A stretch of DNA of 64,000 bases from Trichomonas vaginalis G3 (Eukaryota; Parabasalia; Trichomonadida; Trichomonadidae). A program made the translations under genes and the position numbers. The stretch covers positions 9,395,797 to 9,459,796 of the forward strand of contig NC_067204.1 in NCBI RefSeq assembly GCF_026262505.1, given 5' to 3'. The notes beneath the pieces were generated by a model that saw only the letters and a program-made list of their open reading frames with translations, did not search any database and was not told the DNA's origin. Below, one piece after another: positions 9,909 to 20,191 of this stretch. The first letter of the stretch is position 1; every line of letters starts with the position of its first letter.

Positions 9909-10964
9909 ATGATTAAACAACAGCAACTTAAGGCGCAAAGCGCCCAGGTCCTTCAGACCATTACATACGCCATATATGCATATAATTCAAAGACGGCAGA
10001 ACAAACGCAAAGGTTGAAATATGGAGATTTGGAGATAGTATTGAAAAATGAACATTTCGAATTCGTTTGCAAAGGTGGTGCAGTGATATCAAATATAAAA
10101 GAAATTTTATTTATGAATTCAAAAATTAAAGGAATAACGGATGATATAACATCAATTCCACCAGAAGAACAGAGATATTACGCATTAAATGCATTTCCTA
10201 AAGTTTTGAAGATTGGAAGATTTAATTTAAATGAGGAATTCATAGAAGGTTTCCTAAATGACATAATGAAGAGGGTGGATAAGGAATATGTGGATAGTGA
10301 GTTAAATAAGAAGGCAAATTTGGTTTATGTTGATGAAAAAGATAATGAAATTAAAGAAAAGGTTGAATGGTATCATGAATGGACATTTGAGACTTTTAAA
10401 GTTAAAGCCGATACAGAATGGGTTTCAGGATGTTTAGACCTTAAAGCAGATAAAACATATGTTGATGAAAATTATGCAAAGAAGTCGGAAGTAAATGATG
10501 TGATTACAAGCATGAAAAATGAAATACTTCAAACATTATATCCTGTTGGTTCTATTTATACGTCAATGAACTCAACAAATCCAGCAAGTGTTTTAGGTTT
10601 TGGTACGTGGAAGCAGATTGTAGATAAATTCTTATACTGTGCTAGATATTCAAAGCAAACAGGAGGTTCGAAGAAAATTAAAGAAGCAAACCTTCCACCG
10701 CACACTCATACAGGAACTACAAACACAACAGGTAATCATTCACATTCAATAACAAAAAGAGGTTATACAAATCTTGCAGCGGGTTCGAATAGACAGGGAA
10801 TGAATAGATCTGATATTTCAACTGACCCAGTAGATTCAAGCACAGGTATTTTCTGTGGAACCACAGGTAATCATTCACACACTTTCACAACAAATCCAAC
10901 AGGCTCGGGTAAAGATTACATGCCACCATTTGTGACTGTATTCGCATGGTACCGCGTTCATTGA
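9909..10964 (+). CDS. P1 fibre protein with phage tail-collar-like C-terminus
   Basis: 351 residues. The N-terminus contains QQLKAQSAQVLQTI, a peptide also found in the P1 integrase. The middle (about 115-205) has repeated KAD-x-YVD segments typical of trimeric fibre shafts. The last ~150 residues start YPVGSIYTSMNSTNPASVLG and continue with GTWKQI, His-rich HTHTGTTNTTGNHSH and the terminal MPPFVTVFAWYRVH, the pattern of phage baseplate Gp10/tail-collar receptor-binding ends. It probably forms a spike for host attachment. The P2 fibre (37491-40207) is very close at DNA level in two blocks. Confidence 0.75.
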   Translation: MIKQQQLKAQSAQVLQTITYAIYAYNSKTAEQTQRLKYGDLEIVLKNEHFEFVCKGGAVISNIKEILFMNSKIKGITDDITSIPPEEQRYYALNAFPKVLKIGRFNLNEEFIEGFLNDIMKRVDKEYVDSELNKKANLVYVDEKDNEIKEKVEWYHEWTFETFKVKADTEWVSGCLDLKADKTYVDENYAKKSEVNDVITSMKNEILQTLYPVGSIYTSMNSTNPASVLGFGTWKQIVDKFLYCARYSKQTGGSKKIKEANLPPHTHTGTTNTTGNHSHSITKRGYTNLAAGSNRQGMNRSDISTDPVDSSTGIFCGTTGNHSHTFTTNPTGSGKDYMPPFVTVFAWYRVH

Positions 10965-11267
10965 ATGTGCTTGAGCCCAGACCTTTGGGTCAAGGCTTAC
11001 CGAATGAACTAAATATATTTTATGTCTGTAATTAATTAGGTAATGAAGTAATGGATGAACTGCAGAAATAATGTTTACGTTAATGTTTACGTTAATGGTT
11101 TTTAGGTTATTCAATAATTAATTATTTTTGAAGAACTGAAGGTGCTACCATGTTACCATGTGCTACCAGGTTATTTAACTTCTCTGAAAAAATGAGACAA
11201 CATGACATTTTGACAACAGTCGGGAAATGATTTGTCATGACTTCATCGTAATGAGTGTAAATCAGAC
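10965..11267. other. Non-coding stretch before cassette A
   Basis: No gene. It contains an inverted copy (11122-11218) of a repeat found twice at 12739-12951, so cassette A is nested inside a second, outer inverted repeat. Confidence 0.6.
11122..11218 (+). repeat. Outer inverted repeat, left arm, around cassette A
   Basis: About 97 bp, roughly 80% identical to the reverse complement of 12739-12831, with shared landmarks GAAGAACTGAA and ACATGACATTTTGACAACA. Confidence 0.7.
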
Positions 11268-12425
11268 AAAAATATATTTTAGGTGAAGAGGTGAGATTTC
11301 ACCTGTTTTCTCACCCTCACCGCTTAGCGGCTCAGATTGCTTTTGCTTTCTCGTGAATTTTCATGAATTTCCTTAAGATAGAAAAAATAAAGTTAGTTTT
11401 ATTTTTATTTATTTTTTATTTTGTATAAAAGATATGATTTCAACAATCGGCACAACAACAATTCAAACAACAACTTCACCAAACTCGCTAGTCATGAATC
11501 CTACGTCAATGTTGGTAGAGATGAAAAGCTTTATTCCTTCTTCATATACTTTTGAGACAGAAATACAAAGAATTAAGCAAGAACTTTTAACAAGTAATTT
11601 AGACTGTAGTGCGAAAGATGAAACAAATGAACAGTATCTTTATGACATGCAGGACATTATTGACCATTTACCCAAATTGCCTGAAATTCAGCAGCAAAAA
11701 CTAACTATTCCTGAATTCGATGAAATAGAAGTGAAACCAACTGATTCAGTAGAAATAAAGAAGTTCATACGTAAAGTAAACTATGAATTCCTTGGTTTTC
11801 ATTGCAACCATAAAGTTATGAACAAGAGATTGCGACATGGTATATAAGAACATCTCTGACATATATAAATCTGGGGAGTTTAAGACATACGACAACTTTG
11901 TTTCATTAGTTGCTGAATGTGTATGGCAGATAAGAGATAAAGATAAAAGATGTAAAATAAGGAATGGACAAATAAAACCAACAACTTTTGAGTTAAAGAA
12001 AACCATTGACGCCTTAGTTGTTCTAGCAGGTCAAATTTCAATGTATAACGCAAAAATGAATCCGCAATGTTCAAAATGTAAAGCAGCAATGAGGAAATAT
12101 AACTACTCCGTCAAAGAGATATGCTGCCTTAAAGAAAGAAGTAGAGAAACCAGCAGAAGATAAAATGGACATGTTAGCATTTCTGAACAAAAACTATCCC
12201 ACAGCTGATGATTTCCTTTTATCTGACGTCAAGAAGAAGTATAAAGAAACTTTCGGCATTTTTAAAACTTTTGACATACTGACAGAAGAAATAGAAGCTA
12301 CGAAATTGTTTAGAATTTCAAATATACATCGTACAATTCATGTAAAACGCTTATAAAATAACTGGGGTGAAAAATTAGGTGAGAAAACAGGTGAAATCTC
12401 ACCTCTTCACCTAAAATATATTTTT
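11268..12425. mobile_element. Cassette A: inverted-repeat-bounded gene cassette in P1
   Basis: The ends 11268-11315 and 12378-12425 are a perfect 48-bp inverted repeat beginning AAAAATATATTTTAGGTGAA and containing GTGAGATTTCACC. The unit holds one gene of a family that also occurs in P2 cassette B and, truncated, in cassette D. The arms of each cassette match each other better than they match arms of other cassettes. No flanking target duplication was found. The contained gene is broken. Confidence 0.7.
11434..12356 (+). pseudogene. Cassette A gene, relative of the 312-aa cassette B protein
   Basis: Close relative of the gene at 45333-46271 (about 90% identical at DNA level in sampled blocks such as CTATTCCTGAATTCGATGAA). 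It is interrupted, with about two breaks. The leader TTTATTTTGTATAAAAGAT before the ATG is the leader used by all the cassette and KilA-N genes in P2. Function is discussed under the cassette B gene. Confidence 0.7.
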
Positions 12426-12974
12426 ATTGAATTCAGCAACAAAATGAACGAGGTCAGGATGTATGCAAATACCTTTGAATTCATTCATAACGCCCTTAGT
12501 AAGCTCATAAAATGCTTGTTTTGAGGTCAAGCCAAAACTCAAGAATTTTCCTGTGTGAATTTTGTATAAAAAGCAACCGTCTGAATTCCGGCGGTTGTTA
12601 TATTCTTGACAAAGCATTAACGAAGAAGTTTTGACAAAACATTAACGATGAAATCATGACAAAACATTAACGATGAAATACCTGTAAATGAAGCTTTATA
12701 AAGTATGATTGGAATTTATTTTTGCATTAATCCCGCTGTGTTGTCAAAATGTCATGTTGTCATCATTTTTAAGAGAAGTTAATTAACCTGGTGACATGGT
12801 GACGTAGTGACACTTTCAGTTCTTCAAAAATAATTCATAAATGCCTTCCTCCTTTCGTACCTGTTGTCAAAATGTCATGTTGTCATCATTTTTAAGAGAA
12901 GTTAATTAACCTGGTGACATGGTGACGTAGTGACACTTTCAGTTATTCGAGATGTTGTCAAAGAAAAATAAAAA
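12426..12974. other. Non-coding repeat-rich stretch after cassette A
   Basis: Contains short repeats of the type GACAAAACATTAACGATGAA (about 12605-12680), then two ~90-bp direct repeats (12739-12831, 12862-12951). A 68-codon frame at 12411-12617 overlaps the cassette end and is not convincing. Confidence 0.6.
12739..12951 (-). repeat. Two ~90-bp direct repeats, right arm of the outer inverted repeat
   Basis: Copies 12739-12831 and 12862-12951 are nearly identical, spaced 123 bp apart, and each is the inverse of 11122-11218. Confidence 0.8.
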
Positions 12975-13271
12975 TTAAATTTGGATTGAGTTTAAAAATT
13001 CATCTTTATTAAATTCATCTCTTCCAATCAATTTATTTATTCTATTAAATTCTTTTATTTTTGCTTCACTCAGTTTAAGGATTGAACGGTAAGTTTCTAA
13101 CTTTTCGATTATTTCCTTCTTCTCTTCATCGTTTTCAGTTCCATTAGTTTTATGGGCATCAACCCCACCGCATTGCGACTTCTTTTTGTAATAGCATATT
13201 TTTGATTTAATTCTGTTTAGTTTCTTTTTATATTCATTGTCTGGACTCTTGGCTGCTTTGTTGTCACTCAT
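12975..13271 (-). CDS. P1 hypothetical basic coiled-coil protein, 98 aa
   Basis: 98 residues: very basic N-terminal half (KKKLNRIKSKICYYKKK) and a predicted coiled coil from about 50. It is followed 20 bp upstream by the 67-residue gene in the integrase transcription direction. Family not recognised. Confidence 0.45.
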   Translation of the reverse strand: MSDNKAAKSPDNEYKKKLNRIKSKICYYKKKSQCGGVDAHKTNGTENDEEKKEIIEKLETYRSILKLSEAKIKEFNRINKLIGRDEFNKDEFLNSIQI

Positions 13272-13291
13272 TTCTTACGAAATAAAAAAAA

Positions 13292-13495
13292 TTAAATATT
13301 ATTTAAATATAATGGAGTAATAAAATAAATCGGAATTTCTATTAATTTATTGTCAACTTCAACTAATGCATTGCCGTTAATATATCTAACAAATTCAGTT
13401 ATTGTGTCAAATCTTCGTCTTCTTTTTGTCATTGATTTATCAGTTTTTCCATAATCGAGATGAATCAAAACTTTATCCCCTTGTTTAAAATTCAT
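13292..13495 (-). CDS. P1 SH3/chromo-like small protein next to integrase
   Basis: 67 residues: MNFKQGDKVLIHLDYGK, basic MTKRRRRF, then a strand-rich end (GNALVEVDNKLIEIPIYFI). The F-x-GD-x-V opening is typical of the SH3-like or chromo-like DNA-binding tail of integrases. Here it is a separate frame whose ATG overlaps the integrase end by four bases. It may act with the integrase in chromatin or DNA binding. Confidence 0.5.
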   Translation of the reverse strand: MNFKQGDKVLIHLDYGKTDKSMTKRRRRFDTITEFVRYINGNALVEVDNKLIEIPIYFITPLYLNNI

Positions 13496-14853
13496 GAGCC
13501 CGAATTAATTTGTTCACGTTTAACATCATTTAACCTTTCCATTTGCTTTCTAATATATTCCCATTCTTTTGAAATATCATTTTTCATTTCCACTGGTTTC
13601 ATGTTTATAGTTCTATGCCATGTATTATTATAATAATATATTAACTGCTGTATGATGGAGTCATGATTTCCATCCCAGTATATCTGACCGTTAACCCCTA
13701 ACGCATCTCTAAGAGTTCTCATTACCGCATCAACTATTTTATTATGAAACGTATATGGAGAGGATGAAAAGAAAAAATTAATTTGTGGGAAATAATGAGT
13801 CATAGTTGCCTGAAATCCTTTATCGCCATCACCCCTGATATTATCTACTCTTTCATGATCTAGTAAGTATTGAATAGCTCTTCTTGTTTCCTGTTCTGTT
13901 TTCCCTTTCACTGGAATGCAATATAAATATCTAGTGTTAATGTTAATGGCAAATAAATAAGTAACGTTTCCTTTTGAATATTCCAGATGATCGATTTCGT
14001 ATGAATATGGATATGGTGCAAATGAAGGGCGACTAAATTTTTCCTTTAACGGTTGAATTTTCGGGTCAATTGGTTTATTTAATATCTTGAAATCCTTTTT
14101 AAAATCTTTTTGTTTCTTTGGTGATTGAAATGGATATAATAAAGTGAATGATGAAGGATTAACTGAAGGAGGAGGTACTGTCGTTGGAGGTTTTGGTATT
14201 GCAAGTGGTTTAATTTTATCTGCTTTGATTTTGGATGATGAAGTTTTAGTTGTTGATTTTCCTTTCATTAATTCTGGATGTATTCTATTCATTTGTTTTA
14301 AATATGCTGTATATAAAGGTTTGATATACTTTCCCACTTCGAGTTTATGTTGAAGGATGAATTCCAAAAGTTGATCTTCATTTAAAAGTCGGGCTGAATA
14401 TGGTTTAACTAATGAATCATAAATTAAAGCTTGTGTTTCATTTATGGTCTGAAGGACCTGAGCGTTTTGCACCTTTAGCTGTTGAACATTTGCTACTTTA
14501 GAGCTCGGCTTTTTCTTCTTTGGTTTTTGTGGCTCAGGATTATATAATTTATATAATTCATCAATATCTTCTTCTGTTAATACTTTACTTTTGAAATCGT
14601 TCAACTGTTTAAGCTGTGATTTAGTTTTTCCCTTTGTATATTCATTATTTTTAATTTTGTCTTTAATTTTAGAAATTATTTTATCATGATATTTCAAAAT
14701 TTCATTTTTATAATATGGATAATAATATTCCATATCATCACCCGTTATATTTTTATTATATTTTTGGAGATATGATTTTAATTCATAATAACTAAGAAAA
14801 TTTTGATAAAGTACTAAATCAGCAATTAAATTTTTTAAATGTACGTTATCCAT
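13492..14853 (-). CDS. P1 rve-family integrase, 453 aa
   Basis: 453 residues. The N-terminal ~210 are helical and basic and include QQLKVQNAQVLQTINE, shared with the P1 fibre. From about residue 280 the rve catalytic core is visible: YSYEIDHLEY, then NINTRYLYCIPVKGKT, then NIRGDGDKGFQATM and YYNNTWHRTINMKPVEM. This is the retroviral-type integrase that inserts Polinton DNA with 6-bp duplications, consistent with ATTCGT here. The gene order integrase then polymerase on the same strand is usual. Confidence 0.8.
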   Translation of the reverse strand: MDNVHLKNLIADLVLYQNFLSYYELKSYLQKYNKNITGDDMEYYYPYYKNEILKYHDKIISKIKDKIKNNEYTKGKTKSQLKQLNDFKSKVLTEEDIDELYKLYNPEPQKPKKKKPSSKVANVQQLKVQNAQVLQTINETQALIYDSLVKPYSARLLNEDQLLEFILQHKLEVGKYIKPLYTAYLKQMNRIHPELMKGKSTTKTSSSKIKADKIKPLAIPKPPTTVPPPSVNPSSFTLLYPFQSPKKQKDFKKDFKILNKPIDPKIQPLKEKFSRPSFAPYPYSYEIDHLEYSKGNVTYLFAININTRYLYCIPVKGKTEQETRRAIQYLLDHERVDNIRGDGDKGFQATMTHYFPQINFFFSSSPYTFHNKIVDAVMRTLRDALGVNGQIYWDGNHDSIIQQLIYYYNNTWHRTINMKPVEMKNDISKEWEYIRKQMERLNDVKREQINSGS

Positions 14854-14979
14854 TTATATAAAAATAAAATAAATGTTTTAATGGTGCCCACCTCTTTGAA
14901 TCATAGTATCAAAACCATCATTAACGGTTCCTTTTGTCTCTTCTGTGGCATTTCATTAAAAATAAAATTTTAAATTGTA

Positions 14980-17900
14980 TTAAATAAATGGCATACAACA
15001 TCCATTTTCACAACATACAGCCTTAGTGTGTGCTCCTGTTAATGCAGTCTTACTGATTGTTAAGCGAGTCATTGACCCATTTTTAAGTTGTAAATTAATA
15101 TTCTGACCATCAAATATCACTTTATCATTTATTATATCCAAATAATTTTTAGGTGTTAATTGCTTATTTTGTCTTAAACTAACACCCTTCATTTTTTGTG
15201 CAATCTTTTTAAAATCACCCCCATCAATTGAACCGTTGAATGATGTATAACACTTAGGACATAAAGCAACCATGTTATCACCTTGTTTCTCAATTGCTAA
15301 ACCCAATAATTTTTTCTCATGTGCTTTTTCTTCAGCTTTATTCTTTAATTTAGGTTTAAATTTCTCATCAAAACAAAAGAAATCAAAAGGTGCGAATTTG
15401 AAAATGTTTTTATCATAAAATTGTTTATTGGTAACAATTGCTTGAAATGCTTGAGTGTTAGGAAGATTTGGGTCGCCAGCGATTGCCCAATAAGATGAAT
15501 CGGTATCACCTTCAATGAAATGAAAACGATTAACATCCATGCATTTATACATAAAATCATAAAATGAACCAAATACCAGTATTTAGCATTATCTAAAGTG
15601 AAGAATGACTCTTGTAAACATGTATCACATCTATAAAATCTATCTTTAAGCATCACTTGATATGTATCCTCACCTATTTCTCTTATGTTTTTAAACTTAT
15701 TTGACATACATGCAACGCGTGCCTTCTGTGCATTCATTATTTTAGTCTTTGCGTAATTTTGTGTATTCATTGCATCGTAACCATATGATCCATTAAGCGA
15801 AATCTTACAAAATAAACTTTTTCCTTTATTTCCTTCTAATTCAGCCTTTTGTCTTTCGTTCATAAATTTGTTCGCAAATTCATTAAAGCAAGTGTTTTTA
15901 GTAAATGTTAAAATTGATTGAATATCATCGATGATAAAATGAAACCTGTCGATTAGATACCAAAGATAATAAGAAGAAAATGGTTGATATTGGTTGTGTG
16001 TTGATGCTAACTGAGTTAATTTCCTCTGTTTCTGGTCAACTGGTAGATTGTTTGATTTCATGTAATTATACATAAAACTGCCAATTGTTTTTTTCATCTG
16101 TGATAATATCTAAGTTTCTTATTATCGGTAAAAAGTTTATGTAATCATTAATGTATTTTTCATCAATGTGACCCTTTACTTCAGCCACAAATAAAGTATT
16201 TTTCTTCTTAATTATTCCCAGTGCTTTTGCTTTCTTTGTTGCTGTATCACAAATGATAACACCATTCAATCTTCCCGGCATATACATTTTATGGTCAGTA
16301 TATTGAATGAAATCATGAGGATTAGATGAAAATGATGAAGGATATAATGAATTAAAGTCAACACCAACGAAATGAGTCATAATGTTGGTGGTGTCCTCAT
16401 TTGATACAGTTTTAGTTTCTGGATTATATGATTTATTAATGTGCGTGATTCCTTTAAGATTAACACGATGTTGAACATTTGATAGACCACCAGTAATTCC
16501 ATTACGGAGAATGTGATAAGCTTCAACTGAATCTAAAGTCATTGGTAAATTATTTTTTAATGCGTAATTTCTTAAATTGATTCTTAAACGTTGAACATCT
16601 TCATCTTTATTTGATTTTACGACATTGCAATAACAACACATTAACTGACAATTTTCTTTGGTATGTGGTTTTTTCATTATCGATTCTATCTAATGTTGGT
16701 TTATTTGCATATGTAAACGCTTTACCACACATTTTGCATTTAGATGAAAGGATTAAATCGTGATAGTATTGAAAATCATCCATTGAAACATTATTTTTAG
16801 TATCCCTTTCTGCTTTTTCATCTTGTTTCTTATATGATTCAATTTTATTTTCCAATACTTTTTCGTTAATTCAAAACTTGATTCTATCTCTTCCTCAGGA
16901 TATTTTTCATTAGGATTAAAGTCTTTATATGCTAAAGCGTAACGAATCATTGAAGCATTCGATGATAAAGAAAGATTATGAAGCATGTCAATTTTATAAA
17001 CAAATGTTTCTTCAATAATTTTATCAATTGGGTCAATCATAATTTCAACATCTTTATTGCAATAATGAATAAAATATTCTAATCTATTCTTAAAATTTTT
17101 AGCATCATTGAGATATATTTGATAATCACTATCTGATATAGTTTCTTGTGTTAATGCTGAATAAAATGAATCTTGAGTGAATGGTTCCTCTTTATATAAT
17201 TCTTCTTCGTAATTCTCCCATGTGATGAATTGATAAGGGAAAAAGGATTTAACACGTGATTTATTGTTTCCGAAATCTTGAGTGAATTGGTCTAATGTCC
17301 CACCCGCTATATAATTTCTGATGTCAATAAATCTCAATTCATATGGAACGTTTGTTTTCTTTACAATGATTTGCTTAAATTGTGAAGATGAACCCAGCAT
17401 TGATTTTATTTTCCATTTTGCAGTGTTTAAATCACGAAGAATTAAATTTAAATCAAACTTTCCCGAATTAAAACCTATGATATTCACTTTATTGAATTCC
17501 TCATCTAGAAGTTCTTTAAATGCTTCCTTCTGTTTTTCATTTAATGTATGGGACAAAGTCCCCGCCGTTTGGTCTGAAAGACCTTCAGGATTCATTAATT
17601 CTTCATATTGTTCAATATTTGATTTAGCAACTAATGAACAGGTTGAAAATAAAAACTCAATCCAATCAGAAATAAAAGAATCACTCGAAGTTAAGCAAAA
17701 ATTCCTCGTATATGTTTTATCATTTAATTTAACCGTTGATGATACCATGAATGGTTTTAAGTAAGCGTTCAAAGTTGCACACTCAGAAAGTTGTAATTCT
17801 TCTTTAGTCTCTAATGTTTCGAAGTCAAAAGTAATATAATATCTTGTCGGTTGATAATATTCCTGCAAATTATGAGCTAATAACCACTGATATATCTTCT

Positions 17901-18459
17901 GTTTCGTAATATGTGGTGCATATGGTTGCTGTGTCTTTTGCAACTGAACGTCTTGAATTAATCTTCCATTATTTTCTTTACATTTCTCACAATGCTTTAA
18001 AAATCTTCTTTGGTTTTTCCTTTCTGGATCATCACGGATAGAATAAACTTCTTCTTTACAATATGGACAAACTCTATAGCCGGTGAGTGCTTCAACGTCT
18101 GTTATTCTGTCAGCGTGAAGTTTTCCACATGGACTCTGTGTTAATAAAATATTTATTGTTTCAAATTCTGGATCTATCATTATTGAATCCACTAATGGAA
18201 AGTCTACCTTATTTATGTCCACGTCTTCTGGTTGAGGATCACAATAATAGAAATCAATATTAACATTTAACATTCTCGCTAATCTCTCACTTTCTGATGA
18301 AATGTCAAACCCTTCATATGCATCTATTGCTTCATTTAAATAGCTTCTACGAGTTTTAGGATTAACACCATCAGGAATGTTATAAAAGCGTTTAAATAAC
18401 CTTCTACCTTCTGCTCTAATTTGATTATCATTCATTTTAGCGGTTCCGTTTTTGTTCAT
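14980..18459 (-). pseudogene. P1 protein-primed DNA polymerase B region
   Basis: Motifs of family B protein-primed polymerases occur in order on the minus strand: exonuclease motifs TFDFETLE, GFNSGKFDLN and CNKDVEIM; polymerase motif A VDFNSLYPSS; motif B KISLNGSYGY; motif C IEGDTDSSYW. The N-terminal third has paired-Cys segments (CPYCKEEV, CEKCKENN). Between exonuclease and motif A lie CKMCGKAF, LDRIDN and CQLMCCYCN, which recall an HNH/zinc endonuclease. The region is interrupted (about four breaks). It would have replicated the element from a terminal protein. Confidence 0.85.
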
Positions 18460-18500
18460 TTATGTAAGAATAAAAAATAAATAAAAATAAAGTTTATTTT

Positions 18501-19601
18501 TTAAAGCCCATAAAATGAATTAAGAACACATAAATTTTTATCATCTGCGACGTGACGAATACATTTTAATTTACTCAAGAATGCGTACCCTGATACATTA
18601 AATCTAATTCCTGTCTTATTTAATTTCACAACTTTGAAAAGGAATGTATGAATAGCTATAAAATGATGAGAAGATGTTTTATGGGTTGCTTCCATTTTTT
18701 CTGAAATAAATGAATAAATATAATGTTTATAAGTTTTCATATCTTTTATGTTCTTAATAACGAATGGTATAGACCTTTCCACTTCGTCTTCCTTCGGTGC
18801 TGTTCTTTCATATGAAACATTATTGGTATCTTCAATAATGAAACCACAGTCACACAAAATTTTATAGGTTCCAATGGTTTCTTTTGATATTTTATCTAAT
18901 AAATCAAAAACTTTATCAACACCTGTGCATTTCTTTAAATAATAATTTGTGTAAATATCATGATCTTCTTTCTTAATCGTATTAGTTGCATATGTCACGT
19001 TTTTAAGAGCTTTTTTGAATTTTTCGGAATCTAAAGGTGGTGAAAGTAAGATACAAGGGTATTCTTCATTATCAATAAATTGTAACTTATGTTTACGTAT
19101 AAATTTAGTACCTTCTTCTGAAAGTGTTTCGTCTATTTCACCATCTAATAAATTTTGTGTTGATTCTGAGACATAATTTTTATATCTTTCTTCATGAGAT
19201 TTCTGAACTTCTGATTCTGAAGCTGGGATATTCATTAAATCCTCTACTTCATTTTCAACTTCTCTTAATTCCTTAATTTTTTCATCTATTTCATCTCTTA
19301 TTTTTTCCAGTCTTTCAATTTCAATTTCATCGTATTCATCATCTTTAATCCGTTCTTCATAATATTCAGGGAAAACATCAGGTTCTTTAGGTTTTTCTTC
19401 TTCTGATGTGGGATATAAGAAATTTATAACATCATCTTTATTCATTTTTCCATCATAATCTAAATCATTTAATAACTCGGCAAATTTTTGACAATTTCTT
19501 AAATAATATTTACTAACTTCATAACACATCTCATCTAATATATCCTTTATTTCCTCGTTTGTGAATCCTAATTTTTTAACGTTGTTAGTTTTGACGCTCA
19601 T
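18501..19601 (-). CDS. P1 coiled-coil protein with EF-hand-like loop, 366 aa
   Basis: The ATG at 19601 (MSVKTNNVKK) is preferred. Residues about 46-60 read DLDYDGKMNKDD, an EF-hand-like calcium loop. Residues about 85-130 are a strongly charged coiled coil (EIEIERLEKIRDEIDEKIKE). The C-terminal 150 residues are globular with KILCDCGFIIED and HHFIAIHTFLFKVV. It lies just upstream of the polymerase, where a terminal protein or replication accessory might be expected, but I do not recognise the family. Confidence 0.5.
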   Translation of the reverse strand: MSVKTNNVKKLGFTNEEIKDILDEMCYEVSKYYLRNCQKFAELLNDLDYDGKMNKDDVINFLYPTSEEEKPKEPDVFPEYYEERIKDDEYDEIEIERLEKIRDEIDEKIKELREVENEVEDLMNIPASESEVQKSHEERYKNYVSESTQNLLDGEIDETLSEEGTKFIRKHKLQFIDNEEYPCILLSPPLDSEKFKKALKNVTYATNTIKKEDHDIYTNYYLKKCTGVDKVFDLLDKISKETIGTYKILCDCGFIIEDTNNVSYERTAPKEDEVERSIPFVIKNIKDMKTYKHYIYSFISEKMEATHKTSSHHFIAIHTFLFKVVKLNKTGIRFNVSGYAFLSKLKCIRHVADDKNLCVLNSFYGL

Positions 19602-19661
19602 TTCATACAAAATAAAAATAAATTATTCAAAAATGTAAGACATGAATTTTTAAAGTTTATT

Positions 19662-20042
19662 TTATTCATGAAAATAATTATTTCTAATTTCTTTTACTCT
19701 CTCGTACATACTAGATTTGAAGAATTCAGAACTTTTACCATAATCTCCTAAATGTTTTCTTATCTTATTGGTTTTCCATTCATTATATGAAACTGTATAA
19801 ACTTTATCTTTATCTTTGCATCTTTCATCACTTCCAATATATTTATATTTCAATTTTGATTTATTGGTTTCATATTCATTAACGTTTAATAATTCACAGC
19901 CTTCCTTTTTAAATAAATGTTTTATGTATTCAGGATTAACAATTCTATAATATTGCTTCCCTTTAAATCTTTGAATATAAACAGGAACACCATCCTCTAA
20001 AATTCGATAATCTATTTTATCTGGTTTTACTTGTTGGGTCAT
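19662..20042 (-). CDS. P1 terminal ORF, 126 aa, starting inside the TIR
   Basis: 126 residues, basic and aromatic-rich (YIQRFKGKQYYRIVNPEYIKH). The first ~37 codons lie in the near-identical part of the TIR, so the left end carries a broken mirror copy (3301-3560). No domain recognised. Genes starting within TIRs are commonly small regulatory proteins, but this is inference. Confidence 0.5.
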   Translation of the reverse strand: MTQQVKPDKIDYRILEDGVPVYIQRFKGKQYYRIVNPEYIKHLFKKEGCELLNVNEYETNKSKLKYKYIGSDERCKDKDKVYTVSYNEWKTNKIRKHLGDYGKSSEFFKSSMYERVKEIRNNYFHE

Positions 20043-20171
20043 TTATGTAAGAATAAAAAAATAAATTATTTTAAAATTAATATGTTAAAAAAAATGATAC
20101 AAAATCGCTCGATATTGTATGAATTCTTACGTTTACAAAAAAAGTCACACAACCCATCCTATCCTACTACT
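19927..20171. repeat. P1 right terminal inverted repeat (highly conserved part)
   Basis: Inverse of 3170-3414; the outermost bases read CCCATCCTATCCTACTACT into the flank. Confidence 0.88.
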
Positions 20172-20177
20172 ATTCGT
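20172..20177. repeat. Right target-site duplication of P1 (ATTCGT)
   Basis: Exact copy of 3164-3169, directly outside the TIR. Confidence 0.9.
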
Positions 20178-20191
20178 TTTATGCATTTTTT

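Larger units (their letters stand above)
3170..20171. mobile_element. P1: Polinton/Maverick element, 17.0 kb
   Basis: The element is bounded by long terminal inverted repeats beginning AGTAGTAGGATAGGATGGG and by the 6-bp duplication ATTCGT. It carries double-jelly-roll capsid, packaging ATPase, minor-capsid candidate, fibre, rve integrase and protein-primed DNA polymerase B, the classical Polinton set. No adenovirus-type cysteine protease was recognised. Near-identity of the TIRs over about 245 bp argues for a recent insertion or recent homogenisation, but the element is no longer whole: about seven breaks, mostly in the polymerase region, with others in the capsid region, the cassette gene and the left terminal ORF. 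An inverted-repeat-bounded cassette (11268-12425) lies inside it. Confidence 0.93.

Noticed and set aside
12411-12617. 68-codon minus-strand frame
   Set aside because: It overlaps the cassette A end repeat and has no supporting leader or homologue.
13492-14853. Retrovirus or LTR retrotransposon on account of the rve integrase
   Set aside because: No reverse transcriptase, protease or LTRs; neighbours are polymerase B and capsid genes, as in Polintons.
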